Origin: Promerops cafer
Lineage: Eukaryota > Chordata > Aves > Passeriformes > Nectariniidae
Direction: 5' to 3'
DNA length: 64,000 bases
NCBI GenBank assembly: GCA_013398275.1
Contig: VZSE01008349.1
Span: forward strand, 649,857-713,856
Translations under genes and position numbers: made by a program
The notes under the pieces: model-generated
Database searches by the model: none
Told to the model about the DNA's origin: nothing
The model's input: the letters and a program-made list of their open reading frames with translations, nothing else
In this document: piece by piece, positions 51,682 to 62,640 of the stretch
How the letters are laid out: every line of letters begins with the position of its first letter
Position numbering within the stretch: the first letter of the stretch is position 1

Positions 51682-54600
51682 GTAAGCCTCCGAGCTGGTG
51701 CGTTTCTGTTTCTCTGTTTTCACTCAGTTGTCACCTAGACTGCAACTCCATGCAATAAAGATTTTATTTTTTTTCTTCCAAGGAAGAAATTTACATTGAA
51801 AGCATTTCAAAACTGGTTTTTAAAAGCTTTGGTAAATGTCAAGCACAAGGAATGGGTTTAATTTCTCATCTTGTCACTGAAATTCGTAAAAGCATTTACA
51901 GCTTGAAGAAATGCCTTAATCAGAATGTCTATTCTGATATGGTTGACCCTTTGATTCACAAAGAACTTTTCTGATTTATTGAAAATAGTAATGCAAATCA
52001 CCTTATTATTTTTGTTGATTATTTACAGCAGTACTTATGAGTTCATTAAAAAAAGCAAAGCAATTATAGACTTAAGGTACATCACAAAAAATAAATAGAA
52101 ATGTTTTGTTGAACAGATTTAATATTTTAAGGTAATTTTCTTCAAACATTTTGCATTTTGGAACACTTGAGAATACTTACTTTTATATAGTGAAATACGA
52201 TACTGCATATCTTTCTTGGTAGTTAGGAATCATTAACTGTCGACAGTAAGGGTCAGTATTGGAAGATGTAACCGAGCAGCTGACTCCCTTAACTCTTAAA
52301 TGTCTATAATTCTCAGTCTGAAAAGGAGTCAACAGTCAATTGCTTTTTCATCAGTGAGTGGTACGGTATACAATTTAAATTACGTTGCTTGAAAGTGATC
52401 CAAATGTTAAATCCCCTGTTTTTAAAATATCTTCAGTTTAATAAGTTTTCAGTTGCTTATAAAGGATTAATTTTGTTCTTCTTAAAAAAAATCATGCAAA
52501 AGTAATGAAGTAAATGTAAAACTTCATTTTTGACATGACTTTATGAAATATGGGTTTGCATTTTTATGGTGTTTTTGTACATTTCATGACTGTTTTTTAT
52601 TGTTTCCGAACCTGCCTGGTGTTTACATACATTTGTGTAGTTATAGGTATGTGTGTGTAGTCGTATATTTTCACATCTTTTACTGCTCAAGTGACCTAAC
52701 ATTAGGATTGAGATAGACAGACTTAGTATTGATGATAATAAATAGGTATATCAATTTATTAATCAGTCAGAAAGTGTCAACAAGCACCTGGTGGCTAGAA
52801 ATAGGATCCAGTAATCTTAGTTTTGATGAGGTTTTTATCTCCTTGAAACAGCTCTCTTAAATGTGCACTTTGATGTACAAATTTTTGTGCTCCTTGACCT
52901 AGCTGAGAACTGTGAGACACAGAGATATCTGTTGTCATTCTGAATACACATAACCTTTACTTCATTTTGTCAGAGCAGACAGCAGACACTTGTCATATGG
53001 GATTGCAACAACTTTATTACCGAGCTTATACTGGATATTTTGAACGTAGATAAAATTGCATTTACAATTAAGTGTATGTCAGAGTGAAGTTTCATATTGC
53101 CTCAACAATAAATAACATTTGATATCTATCAGAGCATCATGCAGTAACCTAAGATGACAATGGAAGATTGAGTTATCTGCTCTTTGAAGAATACATTGAG
53201 GTATAAGATCTGTCAGAACTCTAGACAAAATGAGAATATTCAATTAACTTCCATCTTCTGTTAGCAAATACGATTTAGAATATTAACTAAATTCCCTAAA
53301 GGAGTAGCCTCAAGTCTGTCTTATTTTCTGGTAAAGAAACCAACACATTTTTCATATATGAAAATTCCCATTACGTTTATTGTAGGAATAGACTGAGGTA
53401 CACATTTTAGGCGAGTAAGTTTAAATCTGCAAATCATAAAAGAAAATTTTAAAATGTAGACTGTTTTAATGTGAAATTCACAACTACTTAAATAAGGTGG
53501 TGGTTTAAGTCTGAAAGAATGCTTTATATATTGTCTTTAATAATGGTAGGAATATAACTAAATATTTTATTATTCATCCTACTTGAAGGCAGTAGGGACA
53601 AAGAGATTTCTGGTAGTTTTCTGCTACATGATTGTATATCCGTCATTTTGTTTTAATAAACTGTATATGTCTACCTTCTGGAGTTTAGTACATGCTAATC
53701 ATTGCTCTCATCTAGAGAAGTGCATGACTATTTTATTTTATTTCTGCCCTTTAAACTTTAATTGAATCATTATGGGTGAAATTATTTGTTCCAAGCTGCA
53801 TCAAGTTACTGTGTCTCCTGCACAGGCCATGGACCAGCATCTAAATTTTGTTCTGTGACTCCAGTTGTTGTCACAGCCAGGAAAATTGCTCCCAGAATGG
53901 GTACTTCACAGTTAACTTCCATTTTGTTAACCTTTGTAATTGTTCAGGAAGAAAAATGAAAATTTAATTTTACTGTCCAATGAGCTGGTGAAATATTAAC
54001 CTCATTACTAAGGCAGATCATTGTACTAATTGGTGCCTCCCTGTACAAGAAGATAAATTGGAAAATGAATTAACCCTTTATGAATTAGTGTAACCATTGT
54101 TCTTTCCCAGGTCGATTACTTGAAATTATGTCTGTAAACACAATAGAAAGACCACTGTTAAAATCTTACTGAATGCTAATGTGATCTGTACTAAAAAGGT
54201 AGCATGCCAAAATATTAAGAATAAAATATAAAGTATGAGATTAACTTAATTTTAATTGCTCCTTTGAATACTAGAAAACTGGTTTCTATTCAGCACTATT
54301 ACAGCATTGAGTGTTGGCTAAATGATCTGAAATGGTGCAAAAAAACTTTAAGTGCAAAAAATATGTCATAAAAGGTATTTTTTAAATTACCTATTCAGAG
54401 AATATTCTAGCCTTTGTAATTTATAACTAGAAAATTATGCTTTTAGTGGATTTATTTTGATTACTCTAGCTGCATTTCCTTTCCTTAGACATTTTGTAAG
54501 AATTTTTACAAGGAGAAGAAATTGAGTTTGAATTTAGAATGATTTTGAGTAAAGAAATGGAAAAATATTGTCCTTATACATAAAAAAAAGGATTTATCAG

Positions 54601-55743
54601 AACAAAAATACACTATAGAATTCTAGCAGTTTAGAAACAAATTCACGTGAAGGTCAAGAACTACAGCATTTATTTTAGAGGTAGTTTTCTTTCAAAGGAC
54701 ACATGATGAAAATATTAGATCTTTTTCAGTTTAAAAGATGAGTGATTTGTTTATCCATTAGGGTTTTTAGAATTGGTAGTATGTTATCAAAATTTTGCAT
54801 GTTGTGGTATGAGATAGAAAATATACTCTGTTTTTTTTTTTTAGTACAGCATCTGTTGTAACAAAATCAAATATTTTTAAATTTTATTTTAGGTGTTAAT
54901 ATAATTTAAAAATCAAAATGAGTGTACATATTTTTTTTCTTGTATATTGTTCTATGTATGTTAGAGGTATATTTTATACCTGAGAACACATGAGACATTT
55001 ACAAAAGAAAGGCTAACTTTTAAGGCATCTCCATGGCCACACATATACACACACCCAGATGTATGGCTTAATGTTTTTAATTGCAATTCCGTTGTCTTTG
55101 CCCTTGGTATTTCAGTTTTTACATGTTCTAACTGAGAGCTTGTTCCTGGATAATTTATAGTAGTAGAACATTTCAATTGAATGGTGTCATGATTTAGAAA
55201 TAGTACTACAGAAAATGCAGTGTCCTCACCTAGACTCTCCTAAACCAGACACTGTTTGATTGCTTCCCCACCCCTTCCATGGTGATGTTGAGAACTGGAG
55301 GCACAGGAGGTGAAAATCATGAGTTGAGATAAGAACAATTTACTGGAAACAGCAATGAGATAAGAAAGAGAACAGTAACAGCAGAAATATTAATAACAAA
55401 AGGTATAAAACAAAGAAATGGTTTACACAGTAAGTAAAACAATAGTGGACCTTTTCGTCTGCCACGCTTTCTCCCAGACCAGAGAGAGAGTCTCCCTTAC
55501 TCCTGCCCCTGACAGGTGACATGAGATGGTATTAAACAACAATAGGATTTGGGAATGCTTCCTTCCCGGCTACTGTAAAAAATTAACCCTGTCCTGGATG
55601 AAACTAGGACAAATGGCATGTCCTATTCTCCTGAAAAGTACTTTAATGAGTTCTTTGCACATGCAGAGAGTTTAATAAATAATAATTTCAGGGCGATCAT
55701 AAGTGGCCTGTCTCTAACGAAGTGGACGTTCTTTCATTCCCAG
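51682..55743 (+). other. NBEA intron between exons 6 and 7 (4062 bp)
   Basis: The intron runs from GTAAGC to ATTCCCAG. It is AT-rich and plain until the antisense solo LTR at 55221-55611. Only 132 bp separate the LTR from the exon, so the branch point and pyrimidine tract must lie in that gap. Confidence 0.85.
55221..55611 (-). mobile_element. Solo LTR of an avian endogenous retrovirus
   Basis: The 391 bp block begins TGTCCTCACC and ends CTAGGACA on the + strand, so both ends carry the TGTC/GACA inverted termini expected of an LTR. Reading the minus strand, the start TGTCCTAGTTTCATCC, followed by a GGGTTAAT motif, resembles a common avian ERV LTR start. The other end has the TTGAGATAAGAACA block of that LTR's 3' part in reverse. 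No gag, pol or env sequence lies next to it, so it is a solo LTR left by recombination between two LTRs. No clean target-site duplication is obvious. It sits antisense in NBEA, 132 bp before exon 7. Family name not assigned. Confidence 0.8.
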
Positions 55744-55910
55744 TCGCAGTGTGCTCAGTACGCCGCTGACCGGCGAGAGGAGGAGAAGATGTGTGATCAC
55801 CTCATCAGCGCTGCTAAGCATCGCGATCATGTCACGGCCAACCAGCTGAAACAGAAGATACTCAACATACTAACCAATAAACACGGCGCCTGGGGAGCTG
55901 TTTCTCACAG
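55744..55910 (+). CDS. NBEA: NBEA internal coding exon 7 of 7 (charged helix, CpG-rich)
   Basis: This 167 bp exon lies between the acceptor TTTCATTCCCAG and the strong donor GTAAGC. It encodes 55 residues starting SQCAQYAADRREEEKMC, continuing DHLISAAKHRDHVTAN, then QLKQKILNILTNKHG and AWGAVSH, plus two bases of a serine codon. The strongly charged start looks like a helix. In the known protein the next exon continues towards QLHDYW and the PH-BEACH module; that exon is beyond this window. The exon has 11 CpG dinucleotides by my count, far more than its AT-rich surroundings. An antisense solo LTR ends 132 bp before its first base. An open frame extends upstream to 55618 but that part is intronic and partly next to the LTR end. 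Confidence 0.97.
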
Positions 55911-57029
55911 GTAAGCTGCAAATGTAGAGAGTGGGCGGCTTTCAATGTTACTTGCAAAGTTTGAGAGAAGCAGGCGTTGAATAATTGAAATATTATTTTA
56001 TTAGGGGTTTAAATGGACTTAAATGTAGCATATGCAAAGCTGAACAAAGTGCAGCTCAATTAAGCAGATGGTCCTGTTAAAAAAAAAATTTAAAAATCTA
56101 AAATATATAATTCCTTCTGTATGTAACTGATACAGTATTTGAGGTTTTATTCAGAGCTGTAGTGAGTACTGGTTTTAAAAGTTCATTCTATTCCAGATAG
56201 CAGTGAAATTAAGTGTTTTCATATATCATGCCAAAAAGAAGAGCATCGCTCTTCTGAATCACAAAAATAGCCAGTGGCTAAAGTGCTGACCCTCATGTGG
56301 AAGACTTGAGCTGAAATTGCTCCTTTACTTCATTCAGAGAAAGGTCTTGAACCTGGGTCTGTCATGTGAGTGCCCCGTATGTGAAAGCAGAGTCTGCCAA
56401 GTCTCTCTCTTGTTTGTGCATTCTAGCCAAAAACATTTGATTATTTATTCAGAGTGAAACAACTCGAACAAAAGAAATCAAGGAAGTCCTGCTCCCAGAT
56501 AACCAAAATTTTGCAGCTTGATTTTCTATTTAAATTCCTATTTATCTGCTCTGAATCACGTAGTGAAGAACAGAAAGCTCCATTTTACCTCTGATAAACC
56601 TTTTCAGGAAGAACATAATTGAGATGGATAATACAAAAACTTTTTTCTAGATAAATATTCTTTAAGAAAATATATTTTCATTTATGTTAACTACATAGTT
56701 AGGGTTTAAGCCTATTAGAAAAGTTGCCAAGTAGTAAATTTGACATGTCAGCAATAAGGTTTAATAAATAGCACATATACTTTTCATTCCTTTTGTAATT
56801 CTATCTTGTTGGTTCTTGCAGTTACACCACGTTTAAAACAAAAATGAAGTTTTTCATGTTCATTATCCCTGTTTCTTCTAAAGAAATTACTCTCTCCTGG
56901 ATGATGATGGAAATGTATTCCTTTTTTTAGATGGTAGAAATTGTGGAAATTCAGTCTTACAGAAACTCTGTTGTCTAACACCACAGACATTGTGGCGGAA
57001 ATTACAAAAATGACAAGTAGAAAATTGTT

Positions 57030-57063
57030 AATTCAAGGTTAATATGAATTCAAGGTTAATATG
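57030..57063. repeat. 17-bp tandem duplication
   Basis: The unit AATTCAAGGTTAATATG is present twice, back to back. A further partial copy (GGTTAATTCAAG) follows. Confidence 0.85.
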
Positions 57064-58544
57064 GTTAATTCAAGCCAGACTTAGTCCATAAGGGATGCTT
57101 TGTTATCTCTAGTTGAGGCTTAAAGCTGTGTGTCTGGAGACTTGAACATGCTGAAAATAAATGCAATATTCACTCCTTTTAATGTCTTTGAATAATGAAT
57201 AACAATTTTGGAATAATGTTGTTGCTCAACTTTGTGAATGGCTGCAGACACTTTGCAGACTTGAATCAGTTCCTGGTGACTACCTTTTCCAGGAGACTAT
57301 GTCTTCTTAGGGCCAAATAACTTTTATCTCCTGGATTGTTGACTGCATCCTAAATGACAGCAATCCATTGCTGCAGCTTTTTTTTCTCTTGAGTCTGTGA
57401 TAGTTTCTGATGGGCCATAAAGTAGCTTGACACCTGTGACAAACCTACGAAATTTCTTACAGTGAACAAAAGAAATTCTTATTTTATCCCTGTAATGCAA
57501 CTTGTCCAGGGATGTCTGCTTCTCAATTACTGGCAGAGCTGCTTTCCCCTTTCAGTGCTTGCAGTGCTAGGTGCAGCATTTGGCTTGGCTATATTTTAGC
57601 CACAGGCAGCAGCTTAACCTGGAGAAGGGGGACACGGTGACAGTACCAGGTCTCCAAGTGGGGTCCCCCATTTGCAGGAGCCAGCTGGGAAATGGCCTTG
57701 CACTGCAGGTTTGGCCGTGTGTGCAATGGTAGCTTTGTGAACCAGCACACAAGTGCATCTTCTGCCATGGGACTAGTGGGCTGTGAATGGGGAGGACTGG
57801 GATGGCAGCAGGGAGAGGGAGATGCCCAGTGGAAGAGCCTCTGAGCCTTCTTTAGGGACCAATGTCACCCAGTGGGCAGGTCTGAAAAGCTTTAAGCCAG
57901 AAAATGGAGAGGGGTCTCATAAAAGTCCTTAGCCACAGAATGCGAAAACTGCTGTTAATTAGATACTCCAATACTTTTTATATGATGGAAATTGAGATGG
58001 CTTCCAAAACCATCTACACCTCTGGTCTTGTCTGGCACGAAGCACAACAGGACTCAGGCCTCTGTTTTTAGTTCCTGGAAAGGAGTTAAAGTGTTAGCAG
58101 TCTCTTTATAAACTCATGCTTCTCTGTGCCTTGAGAGATGCAGCCTGACTGGAATACAGAGTTACTTTAAAAAGACACAGAAACCATATTATCACTCTAG
58201 ACCTCTACACTTCTGTAGTGATTTTAAAATTTCTATTGGGAAAAGTGATCCCAGTTCTGAAGACACACTGCTGATCTCCTGTTCAACTTCATAGCTGGAG
58301 ACCCTTCATTGAAATGGTGAATTTAGGGAGATCCTTCTCTGGCCCAGATGGGGCAGGGTAAGAAACAGGCCATCACTTCTGCACTGCAAATACTTGGGTA
58401 ATAGCAATGCCTTTTGGCATCCAAAATGGATAAGAGAGGAAAATATTTGTTCAGACATGAGTGTGATTCTTCAAAGCTTCAGTTCTCTATCTGCACAGTG
58501 GCAGCTACCACTACTGTTAGTTGCAGCATAAATTATAAATATGT

Positions 58545-58825
58545 ATAGAATCATGGGATCATTTCAATTTAAAAGAACCTCTAAGATCATTGGATCCAAC
58601 CATTAATCTAACACTGCCAAATCCACCAATAAATTATATCCCTAAATGCCACATCCACACATCTTTTAAACAACCCCAGGGATGGTGACTCAACCATCTC
58701 CCTGGGCAATTTGTTCCAATGTTTTGCAACCCTTTTGGCGATTAAATTTTTCCCAATATACAATCTAAACCTCTCCTGGCCTAACTTGAGGACATGTCCT
58801 CTTGTCCTATCTTGTCCTGTATGTT
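58545..58825 (-). mobile_element. CR1 LINE 3' end with terminal repeat motif
   Basis: On the minus strand the translation includes DRTRGHVLKLGQERF and then HWNKLPREMVESPSL, which is the conserved C-terminus of CR1 ORF2. Beyond it lies a short 3' UTR ending at the CR1 hallmark (+ strand ATAGAATCATGGGATC, the reverse of the ATTCTATG-type terminal repeats). The frame is still open across 58844 to 58608, so this copy looks younger than the others. It is 5'-truncated, as is usual for CR1, and antisense to NBEA. Confidence 0.9.
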
Positions 58826-60206
58826 TTTGTTTATCTCTTCTCAAGATAAACTAACAATTTTCAAGTTCTTTAACATAGATGCTCACGTTACAAAATATTA
58901 TGATTTCATTTCATCAAATATGATCCAACTGTAGAGAAATTTTTTCCTTGTGTTTGCAGTTCAACATAAGGAGCTTCTAAGCCTCCCCAGCTTTTGTGTC
59001 TTCGCGTATTGTCTTTGCAGAAAGCAGCAAGAAGAATTTACTATTTAATTTGTAGGTGCCACAAAGCTTAATCTTTGTTCATTAAGGAACAAAGAGACTA
59101 TTAAGAACCACAGGAGGTTAGTACGGAGAGGAAAAGCAGGAGGTCTGATGTTTTGATATATTCTACATTCTTTAGTATTTGTAAATTATGAATTTTAAAT
59201 ATATTGTTATAAAATCTTCCCAAAATGTCTGAAGAAACAAGAAGGAAGTTGGATGGTATGAGCCAACAAAATACCACATGAGACTTTGAATTCTAAGTTA
59301 GATTATAGTTATATATAGATAGTTTAACTAAAATATCATATATTAACAGGTGACTTGCATTTCAATTAGTTTCCTAATTAGCTCTTAATTTATGAAGGTG
59401 AAATTAATCATAGGCTAGTACTCCACAACTTGAATAAATGCCTACAAACACAGTAATACTGTACAACAAATTCCTGTCTGTATGTTAATAGATCAGTAGT
59501 TTGAATGGTCCAAGATTCTATTTATTCTTCCATCTCCTTCTGACTAAAACTGGTAAATAACAGTTTGAGAAAAATTTCATTTTTATTGCTTGTCAGTGTT
59601 AGCTTCTTTCCTCCTTCACAAATGTTTTGCCTCTATATCTTACAGTGAAACATTAAGATCTTTTTCTCAGTTTCTTCCAAGTGTGAGCATCAAATCCTCT
59701 ATAACAAATGGAAATTTACTGAATCATCTTATTTTCATCTACATATCTCAGACAAAGCATAATAGATTTCAAAATAAATCCCATTAGTTTGTTAAAAATC
59801 CTGTTTGTGCCCTTCAACGAAACTAATCCTGTTTCCTGCATTTCGGCAATTTGATAATTTTAGGTATCTTACCCCAAACATGCTTGGTTTTTTCCCTTTT
59901 TTAATTTCAGCATTATACCAGAATTAAAATTCTGCAGGTTTTTCCCATTCAGATGAGAAATTGATGAGCTGGTTTCCTTGATGCATTGTCGCTTGTTCAG
60001 AGGGAATCTGCAGCATCAGGAAGAATCAAACAGGGTGTTTCATCGCTTAGCGTTCCAAGCTTCTTTAAGCCAGCGCTTACCCTCAGCTTTTTTCAGGGTT
60101 ATGGTTTTCGTGTCACAACATATGCTTCCTTCTGCCTTCTCTGTCAGCTTCATATGGTGCTTCTCTTCCTCCCCATCTGTGTCTCTCCCCATACACATTT
60201 TCCTTT

Positions 60207-60222
60207 AAAAAAAAAAAAAAAA
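60207..60222. repeat. A16 homopolymer
   Basis: This is an uninterrupted run of 16 A followed directly by GTTTTTT. No retroelement body is recognised on either side. Confidence 0.9.
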
Positions 60223-62582
60223 GTTTTTTAATACTTGTCTGTACACACAGTTCAAATTCCTTATCAACCATATGCAGGCCTGTGTTTTGGCCCATAAGCT
60301 GTTACTGTCTTACTTCAGCTTCTTGGTTTTATCAGATACCTCAACTTTTCAAATACTTTTATTCAAGAATACTGACTATAAATATTTCTACCTTGTATTT
60401 TGTATAGATTTAAAGCAATTTAGAGTAATAAAAGGAGTTCAGGGTTCCAATAAGCCTTCAAAATCTAAGTATGAAATACTTGTCATAGATATTTTCATAT
60501 GATCAGTTTTGGTATTCACAGGAGGACTACTATAATGAGAAAAATGACATTTAAAAATGAGACTTGGTTCTCTTGCTTTCTGTGATTTAATGAAGGAGGT
60601 TCCACCTACATTAAAGCAGCTGTACCAAATAGCAAGCATACAAGGGCTTTTTCTGTTCAAATCCATCTTTGGTTAAACTAGACACCCATAACAAATTAAT
60701 CATTCATGGTGGAGGGCAGAGCTGTCAAACTCATTCTGTGGTGAAGACCAAATTCGTCTGGGGAGACAGGCTGGAAATAAAAAGTTTCTTGCCAGACAGC
60801 TAGTTTTGTCTCTCTCTGCAGCATGTGCTTCTGAAGAGATTGGGTTCTGCTGGGGGCCAAAGGGATGAGAACAGAAAGAGAACTCCCTTTCCCAAGCCTA
60901 TGGGGGTTGGCACTTAAATAAGTTGATTCTGGAAAAACACTGTTTCTAAACCAAATGTTTCCAGTTTACAGCAAGGGGGAACAGAACACAGGAATTTAGG
61001 AAATTGTTTCACTTACAGCCATCCTTTGGCATTCTCTGACTCCATCTCTATACTATGCTGTCTTAGGAAATTCAGAGAGGCACAGAACCTATTCTAACCC
61101 CTGCTGCAAATCAGATTAATCTTGTTTAGCTATTCATTCGTTTCTGGCTCATTTTAACTGCTAGGCATAAATTACAAAGGGAGTTTTAGAACATGGAAAA
61201 GATGTAGGACCAGATCCTGTCTACTGGATCCAGAAGCATGTTTGATATGCCCTTTCTTAAAAGGCCTCTTAATGTTCTGCATTGTTTCCACATACTCTGT
61301 AAAAACTATGAATTTTCTGTTTCTGGAATGGGTTGATTTTGTTTTCTTTTGGCAGAATATATTCTTCAAAATTGGTCTGATTGAACTGCCCACTTTTTAG
61401 CTTGTTCATTAACTATCCTGTTACAAGTTCCAAATATTTAGTTCTGAGATGACTTCATCACAACAAAACATTAAGAAAATGCTTTTCTGTTGTATTTAAT
61501 TTACTGCAGTATTTGAGAGACCTTTAGATCAGCAAATGTGTCAGCAACATATTTTCAGTCCAATATTAGTTATCCATTTATAGCAGGATTTAAACATAAG
61601 TGAGATGATTTTGGTATTCTGATCACTCTATTGTAGTATTTTACATTTCAGTCCACTTTTTAACTTTCTTACTATGCTTTCAACTGTGTGGCTGCTCCAC
61701 CCTTTGCATACCCTCTTTCTTCCTCCCTCCCTGACTGCTTCCCACTGTGGTGGAAGGCAGAGACTATTTGAAGGAGCTCTTGCAAATGGAGCTGAGAATT
61801 TTGACAATGATGGAAAAAGGAGGATGGAAGAATTCTGTATCCTCCTCTAATAGTAGGTGTAGGGTGATATTTACAGTACAGAGATACCTGCCAAGAAAGG
61901 AGCATTGTATAACCAGAGATGGGCTGTACAAGCAACTGCACGATTTGCGTATGTGGGACTTATTCAGTTCTGTATTTGTGCAAGGTTGCTCAGTTGTTTT
62001 GAAATGTGGCGCTGTTCTATGGATTTTGTTCCCACTGCGGGAAGAAACCTCATAAGAAAATATTTTTTTTGGAAAGAGGTAGTGTTTTCAAATGTTGAGA
62101 AACAAGTGGTGCTCAAGAAAGACTTGCTCAACTCTACCGAGTGACTTGTTTTTCTCTAGGAAGTGCAGTACATTTAATTTCATTACAAAGAAGGAAGTCT
62201 TCTGCACTTTCACGTTACGACTTCTGCACTAAGAGGATTTTTTTCTGCTTTCCTCTGGGTTTTTTTCTGCTTTTTTTCTACTTAAATTTGGGGTTCGCCT
62301 AAAAAACAAAAAAGGAAAGCTTTGTAATTTTTTTTTATTTAAGATTTAGGGACAACAGATCTTTAGTTGTCAATATTTTCTTTAACTGGAACAGTAATCA
62401 GAATACAAATCTAAATTTCATACAGTCAATTTGCCATATATATATTTATTGTAGGACCATACACATATCAGGAGGAAGGCCACCCTTAGCAGACTGAGTG
62501 GGACTTCTGCTTCTCCTTAAGTCTGGCCATGGATTTAGCATGTGCATGCACATGCAGCCATTCAGCTTCCAGGGAACCAGTC

Positions 62583-62640
62583 ACAAGAACAGCCATAAAA
62601 GTTCAGACCTGTGGTCCATCCAGCCCTGTAACCTTCAACT
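62583..62640 (+). mobile_element. Old interspersed repeat remnant, family uncertain
   Basis: The block AGAACAGCCATAAAAG, then TTCAGACCTGTGGTCCATCC and AGCCCTGTAACC, resembles a widespread sauropsid repeat containing a CAGACC...GGTCCATCTAGCCC core. I know the pattern but not its family with certainty. Extent is uncertain and the flanks look unique. Confidence 0.4.

Noticed and set aside
56226..56260. Short inverted repeat AGAAGAGC-ATC-GCTCTTCT after exon 7.
   Set aside because: An 8-bp stem with a 3-base loop is expected several times by chance in a window of this size.
61672..62144. Overlapping open frames of 79-102 codons on both strands.
   Set aside because: They show no family resemblance and appear as mutual shadows. 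No repeat or host gene could be assigned.
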